Shown here piece after piece: positions 47,743-64,000 of a stretch of DNA of 64,000 nt (positions are counted from its first letter, which is position 1; every line of letters starts with the position of its first letter). The translations under genes and the position numbers were made by a program. This DNA comes from Pterobdella sp. o SKG-2022 (lineage: Eukaryota > Annelida > Clitellata > Hirudinida > Piscicolidae): the NCBI GenBank assembly GCA_964035795.1, contig OZ038327.1:6857007-6921006 (forward strand), written 5' to 3'. The notes below the pieces were generated by a model. That model was not told where the DNA came from. It worked only from the letters and a program-made list of their open reading frames with translations, and ran no database searches.

Positions 47743-48086
47743 CTTTCACACCTGACTTCCAACGTCAGGCCCGCACACTTGGTGAATATCCTAGAAAGTT
47801 ACGGCAAGGTTTTGAGGGTTTCAGAGTCGTTCTCTGGGTGCATGCTTGTAGTGTTTGAGGACAAGGACGGTGCCAAAAAAGCTGTAAAGATGATGAATGG
47901 AGGTTACTTGAAGTGATTAAACAATAAGAGCTTATGATAGAATTAAGTTTATGGCATGTATCAACGATAACCTTTCTATTTGAAATACTCCTTTCCATAA
48001 ACAGATTTTTTATTGAAATGTTAGTAAAAATGAACATCAATGGCAGGCATGATAGACAACCAAGAAGTGAGGTGCAACTTGGTCAG
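47743..48086 (+). CDS. RNPS1: RNPS1-like RRM, two exons only (partial or pseudogene)
   Basis: Exon 47743-47902 encodes LSHLTSNVRPAHLVNILESY, GKVLRVSES, MLVVFEDKDGAKKAVKMMNG. A GTTACT donor and a TGGCAG acceptor join it in phase to 48047-48086 (MIDNQEVRCNLV). This follows the RNPS1 RRM (LTRNV..IFSTYGK..VEFE..EAEKALKHMDGGQIDGQEI). RNPS1 is a splicing and exon-junction-complex factor with flanking serine and RS-rich regions; neither is visible here. The first strand of the RRM is missing too, so an upstream exon should end in phase 0. An LINE begins within 450 nt downstream. It could be an isolated retained fragment. Confidence 0.6.
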
Positions 48087-48202
48087 GTGATGCTCGAGCT
48101 GTCAAAATGGCTGCCATGCTTGCTGAAGGGAGGGTTAAAGCACCTGATAATGGTGCCTGTGGAGTGCCACTCTCGAAGATGTTTTGAAGTCTCGTGTACA
48201 TT

Positions 48203-48340
48203 ATATTCAAATGAAAAAATTTTTAGTAGTTTATTTTATTCCAAGATGAACTTACATTATCAAGTCTTGATAATGTGAGTTCATCTTATAAAAAGCTTCG
48301 TATAATAAAATAAACTCCTGTGTTTTCATTTGAATATTTA
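48203..48340. mobile_element. Foldback (MITE-like) element with nested inner palindrome
   Basis: Outer arms: TATTCAAATGAAAAAATTTT at the left and TGTTTTCATTTGAATATTTA at the right (48203-48240 and 48303-48340). Inner perfect hairpin except one base: AAGATGAACTTACATTATCA (48243-48264) against CTTGATAATGTGAGTTCATC (48266-48287). Family relation to 45466 and 45961 rests on the outer arms. Confidence 0.7.
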
Positions 48341-48499
48341 TGTTTGACTGCAAGAATTAATATTTACAAGTTCCATAAAATGTTAATAATTTATTTTCAA
48401 GATTTGAGATTCAAATTGTTGAGAGTTATGATTGTTATATTCAATATTATGTGTCAAAATATTTTTCATTTCGTTTTCATGATAAAAACTGCCACAAAA

Positions 48500-49575
48500 T
48501 GAGGGTTATTAAGTATTGTTCCAACACCTGAGCTGCTGAAAAATCTGAGCATGGTGGATCATCCTACAGAACTGCCTCTGATGCTCTGTTTGAACTCATT
48601 ACTCGTTTGTCTTTGAAAAAATATGGAGTTATGTCAATAATGTTCTCTTACCACCACTACAAAAACTGTCATATCTGTGCAGACTTAAAAGCTGTTGTTC
48701 TTATTGGGTCTGTCAGGTTGTATTATCTCACCTTTTCTCTAACCTTTATGGTGAACGAATAATGAGATCTGCGCTTGGCACCAACATTGGCGGAATTGCT
48801 ACAGGAGAGGAAGCAGTGAAGGATCTAAGATATGCAGATGACACGACAGCTATTTCAGAGACCGTTAGAGAGATGAAACACATGATAGAGAAGATTAGAC
48901 TTGAAAGTGAAAAGATTGGGCTTTACTTGAAGGTAGACAAATCTAAAATGATGGTCATTGAAGGAAATAATGAGCAGCTTCATGTCAATTGTCGTGTTGT
49001 AGAAAAGGTGACTGATTTTAATTTTCTCGGGCCCTACATCACAGAAAAGGGCAGTTCAAGGAAGGAAATCGATCGTAGGATTGCAATGGCAAAGTCTGCG
49101 ACTATTTCACTCACACTAATCTTGAAAGATAGAAGTGTAACTAAGACTACAAAATTCGCTTGATGCACTCACTTGTTTTTCCTATCCTTTTATATGGTGC
49201 TGAAACATGGACTATCAAGAACAGAGAATATCGGCTTTTGAGATGTGGACGTGGAAAAGACTGCTAAGAATTTCCTGGGTGCACTATTGGACAAATGATA
49301 GTATTCTCCAAGAAATTGATGTCAAAGAGAGACTTATTCAGAAGATCTACAGAATGCAACTTACCTATTTTGGTCATATTTCTCGACGTGGTCCAGAAAG
49401 CCTAGAAAAACAAATAATGACTGATTAATTAATGGGAAAAGGCAACGTGGGAGACTTCGTCTTCAGTGGTGTGATGGGATCACAAATATGATGGGTGACT
49501 CTTTTCATCAACTTATGATAAAGGTTCAAAACCGAGGTGATAGGAGACATGCAGTCGGATGAGCCACAGATATCC
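48500..49575 (+). mobile_element. LINE 3' fragment with intact YADD
   Basis: MRSALGTNIGGIATGEEAVK, DLRYADDTTAISE and GLYLKVDKSKMMVI, then FLGPYITEKGSSRKEIDRRI and, after a frameshift at 49165, LYGAETWTIKNRE, FEMWTWKRLLRISWVHYWTN and LTYFGHISRRGPESL. The tail ends TGACTACTACTACTAG near 49600. This is a different group from the zinc-finger LINEs. Confidence 0.85.
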
Positions 49576-50159
49576 GCTAGTGGATGATACTGACTACTAC
49601 TACTAGTTTTTGAAATGATAACACGAATCGTTACTAAATATTCTCGACGTTTTTTGAGATCTATGATTGACGCAAATATTAGTTATTTTTGTAATTAAAC
49701 ATTCAATAGTAACAAAGTATATGTACACAATTTAGTTGCTCCGGTCATTTTTGCTGAATTATATTGGTTAGAAAGACAATTTTTTTTCAAAATACACAAC
49801 TTCAAACTCAGGTCACAACCTTCGGCAAATCTTCCAGCGACATCAATTTCATCATCGCGATTCCTGCATGGATTCCGCATACTGCTCAAGATACCTAAGG
49901 GCTCACGAGTCTTGGTTGCAAAAACCCTCGCCGAGACAATCGATGGCACATTGAATGATCCGAATAATTCTTTGAAATGGTAAAAAATTTCCAATTTCGC
50001 CTAACTCATTTTGGCTGTCCCACGTAACCCCGACAGTGCCTCTAAGCCAAACCTTTTTCTCAATTCTATTATAAGAAGCAACATTGCTGTCTTTCACCAA
50101 TCAGGGTCTCCGACAAAACAACTCGCACGTCCCGTGAAGCCATTTTCCGGTGCCTTTTT

Positions 50160-52272
50160 AAAAAAACTCAGTTGTGCAAACGCGTTAACGCTAAATTGAT
50201 CAAAGGTGATGTTTCTCAGCTGTCCGTGTAGTCGCGTCAGACGATACTATTATCAACCTTACCTTTGAAGTCATGGATGCTCTTTGTCTTAAACATCCAC
50301 CTACTCCCTCTGATTTTCGCCCACCTCCTCCTTTATTTGATGATCCGCCTACTACTAATCCAAACGAGGTTCTTGCAGCCTTGAGGTCTTTTCCTTCTAG
50401 CAGTAGTGCTGGATTAGATGGTTTATGGTCCGGACACTTGAAGGACCTCACTTCGTCTATCACATTTGAAGCTGGTAGGAAATTATTAAATTCTTCATCT
50501 AACATGTGCAATATATTATTAAGTGGCAATCTCCCTTTCTATGCTCGCGAGCTAATTTTCGCCGCTAACCTGACCGCTCTTCGAAAAAAAGCTGGTGGTA
50601 TTCGTCCCATCGCAGTCGGCTATGTGTTTCGTAGACTAGCATCCAAAATCATTTCCCGTAGGGTCGTCAATGACCTTAGCAACGAGCTCCGACCAATCCA
50701 ATTAGGTGTTGGTGTTCGCAATGGATGTGAAGGGCCCGTCCACTCCATTCATGACTATATTTCTGCTAATCAAAACAACACTTTTTCTAAAAGTATTCTG
50801 ATTAAGCTCGATATGAAAAACGCGTTTAACGCCGTTCGCCGCGATCATCTTCTCGAAGTATGTCACCACCGTGCTCCTTCTGTTTACAACCTAGCTCGGC
50901 TCGCTTACCAACAGCAAAGCGAACTTTTCTGTAAGGACCAAATAATATCATCTACATCCGGTGTTCAACAAGGTGGTCCTATCAGCCCTCTACTATTCGC
51001 TTTAGCTGTTGACGACGCAGCAAGGTCGGTTTCCGCACCCCTTAATATATGGTATCTAGACGATGCAACTTTAGGAGTACCAGGTGACAAAATCATTCAT
51101 GATTTGGTAGCCATCATTCCTGTCCTCTCTTTGATCGGTCTTGAAATAAATGCGTCCAAATCTGAAGTCGTAAACTTAAATCTGGACGCGGTCGATTTTC
51201 AAAAGGCTTTGGAAAAAATCCAAAGCATACTGAAAGAGGTCCAGGTCACAGCCCTTGAGAAACTAATAATGCTTGGCGCACCAATTTTTAGCTCTGCAGT
51301 CAAAGATTCCCTCTTAGCCAAACACCCCCAGCTGCTAAAAATTATTGATAGACTGTCATATCAAAGTGCCCATCAAGCATTTTTCCTTCTTAAAAATTGT
51401 CTGGCTATACCCAAACTTCTTTTCATTTTAAGGTGCTCCCCTAGCTATCGATAACATGCGCTTCTAAAAAAATATGAGCAAACGCTTAGGGAAGGAGCCG
51501 CCAAAATTGGAAATATTAATTTTGATGACACAAGCTGACTGCAAGCAAAACTTCTGGTTAGACATGGGGGAATTGGTCTTCGTTCACCCTCCGATCTTGC
51601 ACTTCCAGCTTACCTCTCTTCACGCGTGGCATGTCGGTCTTTGATCTCTGATGTTCTCAATAACACTAATGGACACCAGTCAGAGGTCGAATTCGTTGCA
51701 GCGACAGAAGCCTGGGTTGAAAAAGATCTTCAGATCCCCTCCAACCTTGAATTCCAACGCAATTGGTATGAATCTATGTGTAAAGCGTTTTACAGCCAAT
51801 TGGAAAAAACTTTGAACCAACACAAACTTGCTTCCTTAGTTTCTTCTTTTCAAAATTGCTCCGGTGCCTGGCTGAACTGTTTGCCAACTTCAGCAACGGG
51901 CAGGCTTCTAGACGACGAACCTTTCAGAATTGCAATATCCCTCCGCCTTGGATTGTGTTTATACTCGCCGCACAAATGTCGTTGCGGAGCTCAAATAGAT
52001 GTTCTTGGAAGACATCCGTTATCTTGCAAATTAAGTGCTATATGCATTCTTAGACATTGTGCACTGAACGATTTAATCAAACGCGCTTTAGACAAAGCTT
52101 ATTCCCCAGTCAGCTTGAACCAGTAGGCCTTGACAGAAGAGACGGCAAACGGCCTGATGGGCTTAACATTTTACCTTATAAGGCTGGAAAATGCCTCATC
52201 TGGGACGCTTTCTGCTTTGATTTTTTTCCACCTTCCCACTTGTGTTTGGTTCTAACTTGCTTTTTTATTTTA
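50160..52272 (+). mobile_element. Non-LTR retroelement with YLDD reverse transcriptase and R2-type endonuclease-like C-terminus
   Basis: 50273-51454 is open for 393 codons: AGLDGLWSGHLKDLTS, GGIRPIAVGYVFRRLASKI, QLGVGVRNGCEGPVHSIHDY, LIKLDMKNAFNAVRRDHLLE (motif A), SGVQQGGPISPLLFALAV (motif B) and IWYLDDATLG (motif C as YLDD). A break at 51455-51625 is followed by 51626-52126, with CRCGAQIDVLGRHPLSCK (Cys/His cluster). After a frameshift comes [20 protein letters not shown] then [10 protein letters not shown], which has the RPD..W-D pattern of restriction-like endonucleases in R2-group elements. It runs into the assembly gap. The clade is not assigned; one break plus one frameshift make this copy defective. 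Confidence 0.82.
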
Positions 52273-52472
52273 NNNNNNNNNNNNNNNNNNNNNNNNNNNN
52301 NNNNNNNNNNNNNNNNNNNNNNNNNNNNNNNNNNNNNNNNNNNNNNNNNNNNNNNNNNNNNNNNNNNNNNNNNNNNNNNNNNNNNNNNNNNNNNNNNNNN
52401 NNNNNNNNNNNNNNNNNNNNNNNNNNNNNNNNNNNNNNNNNNNNNNNNNNNNNNNNNNNNNNNNNNNNNNNN
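52273..52472. other. Assembly gap (200 N)
   Basis: A run of exactly 200 N, the usual placeholder for a gap of unknown size. The retroelements either side belong to different families, so their adjacency is not proven. Confidence 1.
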
Positions 52473-54420
52473 TGACAAGGAATGTCGTGATTCAAAATGT
52501 CTCAAAAGGAAGCTCGAACGCAGGTATCTCAGCTCCCAATGTCAGAAGGAGCTAGCATCATGGGTTTTGCAGAAGTCACTTTGCAAGAGACTGTGTAGGC
52601 AAAAAAGAAAACAGTTCTGGGACTCAAAACTTTGTTAATCAAAAACAAATCTATTACTTGCAGTTACATAAATAAAATTTCTGGCAGAGGTAAATGCAAA
52701 CCTGTTTCTGGTATCGAGGCAGAAAATTTTCAAAAACATTTGACTGACAAAATTGAATCAGTCAAAAAATCTTTGTCAGACAACAGAATTCCCAAGTTAA
52801 ATTTTGCAACCCTGGTGTTAGTTTAAATAAGTTTGCTGAGGTTGATGAGAATGAGGTCATTTTGGCAATTGAGAAACTACCCAACAAACAATGCTCTTTG
52901 GATCCAATACCCACCTGTCTTTTGAAAAAGATTCCTAGGTTGATATCACCATTTTTGACAAATGTGTTCAACAATTCTTTTTCTGTTGGTTTTGTTCCAG
53001 ATCTTCTCAAATTGGCGCATATTTCTCTTTTGCTGAAAAAACCTAGTTTCGACACAAATTATGTATCATCTTACAGGCCTATTTTAAATTCTGTTTTAAA
53101 TAAGATACTTGAAAGACTTGTACTAGCAAAAGTATTTAACTATCTCACTGAGAATAAATTTTTTTTTAGCCTAGAATCAGCTTATCATCGTCACCACTCT
53201 ACTGAAACTGCCATTTCAAAAATCTATTCAAACATTTTGGAAGCAGCTGACAACGGTCAGTTATCTCTATTGGTTCTACTGGATCTATCGTCTGCTTTTG
53301 ATCAGTATATTTTACTGAGAAGGCTGGAAAAGTCTTTTGGTTTTGGGGATATTGTGCTTGAGTGGTTCACTAGCTATCTAACTAACAGAACTTTTATTAT
53401 CAGATGTTGTGAAAGGGAAACATGTATTATGCACTCATCTGTTGGTGTCCCACAAGGTTTCCTTCTTGGACCATTGCTGTTCATTTTTTTCACTGGTGAT
53501 TTGGAAAAGTTAATCAAGAGGCATAACTTCAGTTTCCACCAATTTGCAGATGGCACTCAAATATATGGCCATTGCAGATATGAAAAGTCACTTGATCTGC
53601 AGGTAAGTTTGTCTGAGCGCATAGATGATATTGCAGGTTGGATGGAAGCTAATCACTTGAAGTTGAATGTCTCAAAGACTGAAGCTATTTTGTTTTCCAA
53701 TGGCAGAAGCAGTCATAAAATCCCGAATCGTCCAGTGAGAATAGTGGCAGATAGCATTATTCCTTCCAAAAATGTTAAGACTCTTGGTGTGTGGTTGGAT
53801 AGGGACCTTTCTATGAAGACTCATATCAACATGATATTAAAGGGTGGTTTTATCTTCTTGAGGCAAATCAAGGATTTGTTAAGTATAGAGTCTTTGAAGA
53901 CGTTGGCATCAGCTCTGGTAGCCCTATTGACTATGGGAATATTATCCTTGCAGTGCTCCCTAAATACCAGAAAAACATACTCCAATCTCTGATCAACAGC
54001 CAGGCTCATTACAGGCACCAGAAAATATGATCACATAAGTCCTGTTTTGATAGATCTGCACTGGCTTTAAACTGATGAGAGGCTTGACTATAAGATTCTG
54101 TTGCTGATGTTCAAATGTCTGCGCAATGAAGGTCCAGCCTACCTGTCAAAAGATTTTAAGATGCTATCAAGCATTCCGGGTAAGCAGAAACTGAGATCTG
54201 TTAATTCTCTTAAGGTTGTTCCAGGTGAATCTAAACTTAAGACCATAGGGAAGAAAATGTTTTATGTAACCGGCCCTACCCGGTGGAACAACCTCCCCGA
54301 AAAACTCAGATTTTCTGTTTCAAAACACTTTTGGAAGAAATCTCAAAGAATATCTTCTTTCGAGATCTTATGGTGCATAAATGTTTATGTATTATTTGGT
54401 TCTCAGTTTTTTTTTATATA
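52473..54420 (+). mobile_element. CR1/L2-type LINE fragment with mutated catalytic motif
   Basis: Linker WVLQKSLCKRLCRQKRKQFW, then 52862-53992: LNSVLNKILERLVLAKVFNY, HRHHSTETAISKIYSNILEA, VLLDLSSAFDQ (motif A), VGVPQGFLLGPLLFIFFTG (motif B) and HQFADGTQIYGH, where YADDTQ has become FADGTQ. C-terminal CR1/L2 hallmarks: YKILLLMFKCLRNEGPAYLS and GPTRWNNLPEKLR at 54090-54330. Loss of the second catalytic Asp marks it as dead. Confidence 0.88.
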
Positions 54421-56270
54421 ATTGAGTGGCCTAGAAACTCTTGGAGTTAATGCCACTATTATCATATTCGTTATTGCATTGTATTGTATTAAGCTTGTAA
54501 GTTGTCCTTTCGGTTTACCTTGTTTTTGTACAGTGACTAATATTCCACTACCAATAAAACTATCTTCTTGAATTTTATTTTCTACTATTAAGTTTAATAT
54601 TCTTGATACTTCTTTTATTAGTTTTTCTCCACTATATTTTATCCTTTCCGATGGGATCTCATCTTCACCTTTAGCTTTATTATTATTTAGTTTACTTATA
54701 GCTAGCTTAACTTCATTAAAACTTATTGGATCATTGAGAGATTGTTGCAACATTTGATTTTGGTTGTTAGGTAGAAGTGTTTGACTTTTACTTCAGCTTC
54801 AGTTTCGCTAAGGATTTGTTTATTCTCTTGATCATTAAAAAATCATTTATTCTGAATTTTTCTATAGAGGAATTTCATGGCTTGAAAAGTTTGTTTATCA
54901 TTTCCGGACTTCCACTAGCTGTAATTGCTCTTCCAGGCATTTTTCATAAGCTTTTTTGCAAATAATAATCTTCTTCAGCCAAAGTAAATACTGTAACTTA
55001 TTTGAACACTAAAGGTAATTTTATTAAGTACAAAGCTTTTCGTTAACAAAGACTTGATAATGTTTCTTTGTTAACGAAAAGCTTTGTACTTAATAAAATT
55101 ACCTTTAGTGTTCAAATTGCACTTTTTTTGCAAAGTTTTCTTATTTCAAGAAGAATTTTATTTTTATCACTTTTCCATTTTGTTTTATTAATTTTATTGT
55201 TTGTGTTGTTTATTTTTATTCTAATCTCTTTTTGGATAGTAGAGAGATGTTGTATTTCATTGTTCAATTCATATCCTTTCTTTCTTTTTTCTCATGCCTA
55301 CTGTTTCTATAGCTGATTGTTTCATTATATTTTTAAGAGAATCCCAAGTGGTCTTTTCAGTATTATTAATTTTAGATTCAATTTGGTTTTTATATTCTGC
55401 CTCTTTTTCTTTAAGAATTTCATAATTGATTCGTTTTTTTGAATTTCTCATTTTTGTCATCTCCTTCCAATTTGGATAAATTTCTATGAGTTTTATCTTA
55501 CAAATAACAATTTTGTAGCCAGAGTTGAGTTCTGTTCCACCATAGGCTCTTGAGTTATTAATGATAACACTCTGATTATATTTGAAGATAACATTGTCTA
55601 TTTGGGTATATATTTCTGTAATATCACTGTTCTTGTTTTTTCTATAACCTGTCCAAGTTGTTATGTGTCTAGCGGGGTGTTGGAACAGGGTATTAGTAAT
55701 TATGAGTTCATGAAATTGACAAAAGTTTATGTCTTGAGCCATTCTCAATACGAATATCTCTGAAATATTGTCCACAGCATTTTTCATCATGATATATCTT
55801 TTTTCCTACTTTTTCATTGAAGTCACCTCCAATAAAAATCATGATGCTGTTTTTGGTTTTTTCAACAGTTTTGTGGAGGCTGCAGTAAAACTCTTCTGCT
55901 TTTGTTTTATCTTTTTGGGGGATGAGACTATGAGGTGAGTAGGTGTTGAGGAGGGTAAGAGTACCAGGTTTGTTTTTCAATTGTAGAACGCAAATCCTTT
56001 CTGAGACTTTCCATATTCTATGTAGTAATGTTTCAAGCTCTTTTTTGATGGCAAATCCATTCCATGATGTTTATTTTGTGAATTCAAGCATTTGAGATTG
56101 ATTCAATTTATTGTTTTTTTCATATAGTTCGATTTTGTCTCTTGAAGGCAGCATACGTAGATTTTATACTTGCCGATGTTCGATGCAAGTTGCCATCTTA
56201 TTTAGTTTCAAACTACAGTCTTGAAGGTTGAATGTTCCCACAGAAAAGTTTTCAAGAGACATTTATAAGA
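54420..56270 (-). mobile_element. LINE fragment (endonuclease to early RT), minus strand, with internal 52-bp palindrome
   Basis: The minus strand, from 55980: IMIFIGGDFNEKVGKKIYHD (APE endonuclease GDFN), WTGYRKNKNSDITEIYTQID and EKTTWDSLKNIMKQSAIETV. Then, in broken frames, TLAEEDYY and SLNDPISFNEVKLAISKLNN, KAKGEDEIPSERIKYSGEKL (start of RT) to 54403. The rest of the RT is missing. A perfect inverted repeat at 55000-55117 lies within the linker. Confidence 0.8.
55000..55117. repeat. Perfect 52-bp inverted repeat with 14-nt spacer
   Basis: 55000-55051 and 55066-55117 are exact reverse complements (ATTTGAACACTAAAGGTAAT at the outer end, CGTTAACAAAG at the inner end). The spacer is ACTTGATAATGTTT. 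Identity stops abruptly at both ends. Confidence 0.97.
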
Positions 56271-56289
56271 TAATATAAATTATTTTTTT

Positions 56290-56785
56290 ACACCGAGGTG
56301 TCAACACCGGAACCAAAAGAAGAAAAATATTAGTTAAGAGCCCCCAAGTTGTGAATATGTACAATTCCTATATGGGAGGAGTGGACCGCTTCAATCAATA
56401 TGTCCACTCTCAAAGAAAATCCTTCCTAGGAAAGAAATGGTGGTATCCATTGTTTGCATTTGGCCTCGATGCTTTATGCCAAAATGCTTGGAAAATATAT
56501 AAACGGGGAAATAACACAAATATCCTTTATTGTGAATATTGTCGTCACATTGTTTTGACGTATTTCGGAAGATACAAGATCCCAGCACAAAAGTCGGTTC
56601 AAGCTGGTTCACTGTTAAATATTAGAGTTCTTCCTCATACACGTAAAGATAATACATCGAAACATATCAAAACATCATGTAATCAATCCAGATGTGCAAA
56701 CTGTAAAAAACGAACATTTAGAAAATGTATGAAATGTGATGTTCCCTTGCACTTAAAATGCTGGTACTCTTTCCACACTAAATAA
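56290..56785 (+). mobile_element. piggyBac-type transposase C-terminal fragment
   Basis: From 56301: TGTKRRKILVKSPQVVNMYN, SYMGGVDRFNQYVHSQRKSF, LGKKWWYPLFAFGLDALCQN, AWKIYKRGN. The YN-YMGGVDR-Q..KKWW-P-F...NAW pattern is typical of piggyBac/PGBD transposases. The cysteine-rich C-terminal domain follows (CANCKKRTFRKCMKCDVPLH, LKCWYSFHTK) with a normal stop at 56785. The catalytic DDD half is absent, cut by the neighbouring LINE. No terminal inverted repeat was identified. Confidence 0.85.
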
Positions 56786-57329
56786 CTGATTATTTATAAA
56801 AAGTAAGTCTAATTTTGTAAATAAATACATTTTTTTGCAAAAATTTGTTTCTGATTTATATAATCAAAATATAAACCACGTTCATAAAAGGCAAAAATTG
56901 AATGCGAGACTGTATATACACCTGCCCGGTGTCATAAAAAAGTGACACTTCCGTAACTTGAAATTTCGGTCAAAAAAAAAAATTTTGTTGAAACTTCAAT
57001 TTTTCTTATATTTAATACACAAATTTTAAAATTTATAAAAATTGAATCGTGGATAACGTCCTGGGCGTTCCCGACTTAACTACGCCAATGTACCTCCGTC
57101 CTTATTCATTATTAGGATTTGAAAATATAAACCAATGAAAAGTATGATTGAAACAAATTCAAACTCAATCTCTATCATCAGGCTGTTGAGCGTTGGAGCT
57201 AGAATGCCTTCTTTACTTATAATGAACGTGTCATAGAACCCAGGCTTGATACTACAGTTGGAAGAGAGTTTCTCATGAAATATTTGAGAAGTTAGTAGAA
57301 ATTGCACCAAGCATCACGTTTTAATTTTT

Positions 57330-57484
57330 ACCCTGGAAAGGTAGCAGCAGGGTTCGATCCCTGGTGGGCCGACAATTAGCACCTGTTCCACAGTGTGTTT
57401 TGGCTACATTAAATTTGTAGCAAGCACTTTTGATCTTTAAGGAAAAACGCTTTATAAATACGGCATTAAATTACATTACATTAC
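57330..57484 (+). mobile_element. tRNA-Ile-derived SINE, copy 3 (5'-truncated)
   Basis: B box GGTTCGATCCC at 57351-57361, then TGGGCCGACAATTAGCACCT, GTTCCACAGTGTGTTTTGGC, CGCTTTATAAATACGGCATT and a tail of ATTACATTACATTA. The A-box half is missing or scrambled. Confidence 0.82.
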
Positions 57485-57599
57485 CAACTCTCAGCGCTGT
57501 GTGCTAAAGTACAAAGCTGGTTCCTTTTAACGTCATGGCGACACTTCTTTTATGGAAGCTGCAGATTTTAACTTTTTGATGTTTTTTTTGAGTTGATGA

Positions 57600-58030
57600 G
57601 TATGTGGGGAAATTATTTAGTATGAAGCAACTAGTTAATTTGAGGAATGCAGACGGGAACATGCCAAGCTTCAACGCTATCTCCAGAAAGGAAGCATTTT
57701 TGAGTATGACACAGAACTAACGTGCGGTCAATGTGGGAAACCTTGTTTGAGCAGAGCGGTTTTTTTGAGTCATTTAAGGTTCATTCGACGTCGTGTTTCT
57801 TCGGCCAAATATGAGAAAGACAGTTTAGGGCACACTACACGTCAAAATTCTATTTGCTCAATGCCATAAAGCGATAATTCTAAAATTTTTAGCAAAATTT
57901 TCCAGTGTGATGGCATTAAAAAACATGAGAGAACCTATATTTCTAGTTAAAATTTGTTTCATACGTGTGACAAGTGTGGGAAGGCGTGCAAGTTCTCTGC
58001 GGGTTTGAAAAGCAACCTTTGAGCAAGAAT
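57600..58030 (+). mobile_element. LINE zinc-finger tail remnant
   Basis: FEYDTELTCGQCGKPCLSRA, VFLSHLRF and, after breaks, CDKCGKACKFSAGLKSNL. These are two CCxH-type fingers of the C-GK-C-S-GL-SHLR type common at the C-terminus of animal LINEs. No RT is attached. Confidence 0.6.
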
Positions 58031-58289
58031 TTGCTTGCAAAGTAATGGAAATATAAGAAGACGAGTTTCTGCCACTAATATGTACTATTTTTTAGAAACG
58101 TTTGAAAAACCAAGAGAAGCGAGTTTTTCCTTAGCCGTATGAAAAAGCCATCAAACTTTGACATAAAATTTGATCAATTAAAATTTGCAAACTGAAACAG
58201 AATTTTTTTTGAAAAAAAAATTTAAAAATATTTCAAAACTTAGTCAAGCATTTAAAAGTACATTCGGTTAAAATTTCTTGCACATGTAG

Positions 58290-63895
<5,606 letters not shown>

Positions 63896-64000
63896 GTGGG
63901 TGTTACTGCTTAAAGATTGTGGCATTTTGTGTATATCATTGACTGGGTCAATGCTGATCGATGTTCTAAAGTTATGAAGGGTCAAGGACAAACCATCAAT

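Overview
This is a metazoan nuclear genome window, not prokaryotic. Spliced genes have GT-AG introns, and I can reconstruct animal proteins exon by exon: an outer-dynein-arm docking subunit (ODAD4/TTC25 type), a KCTD2/5/17-type BTB protein, a TMEM263-type membrane protein, a FoxD forkhead factor, and the GARS part of GART. The DNA is AT-rich, introns are often short (59-150 nt), and the window is crowded with non-LTR retrotransposons, a tRNA-derived SINE and very long micro/minisatellites. I cannot place the species below 'invertebrate-type metazoan'. The motile-cilium gene excludes lineages that lack cilia. A 200-N assembly gap lies at 52273-52472.

Layout. (1) 1-21000, minus strand: one ODAD4-like gene of at least 16 phase-compatible exons (20948 down to 2267). 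Many of its introns consist almost wholly of a different tandem repeat, or of LINE debris (1-2160, 7480-12460, 13100-16440, 17620-18780). (2) 22862-25737, plus strand: a KCTD5-like gene whose seventh intron opens directly into 209 GTA units. (3) 29173-29489, minus strand: the C-terminal exons of a TMEM263-like gene. (4) 30500-36800, plus strand: a CCAAT/CRE/TATA promoter and a 1601-residue low-complexity protein with one 79-nt intron, a C-terminal coiled coil and two eh1-like motifs. I cannot assign it to a family. (5) 39229-42600, minus strand: a FoxD gene whose forkhead domain is split by two introns, the second holding a LINE fragment. (6) 47743-48086, plus strand: two exons of an RNPS1-like RRM. 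(7) 48500-58030: a graveyard of unrelated LINEs (one with an R2-type endonuclease-like end, one CR1/L2-like, one APE-type), a piggyBac fragment and a SINE. (8) 58344-63895, plus strand: the 5' part of GART, running off the window end, with antisense and sense LINE copies in one intron.

The most unusual feature is the relation between introns and tandem repeats. In the ODAD4, KCTD and FoxD genes the repeat arrays begin at, or within a few bases of, the splice donor or acceptor, and LINEs have landed inside those arrays. A second theme is a set of related LINEs whose proteins end in two to four CCHH/CCHC fingers. Two of the LINE copies are split inside the reverse-transcriptase core by the same tRNA-Ile(AAT)-derived SINE.

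Method limits: exon boundaries were set by hand from reading phase, splice motifs and remembered family conservation. No alignment, transcript or repeat database was consulted.
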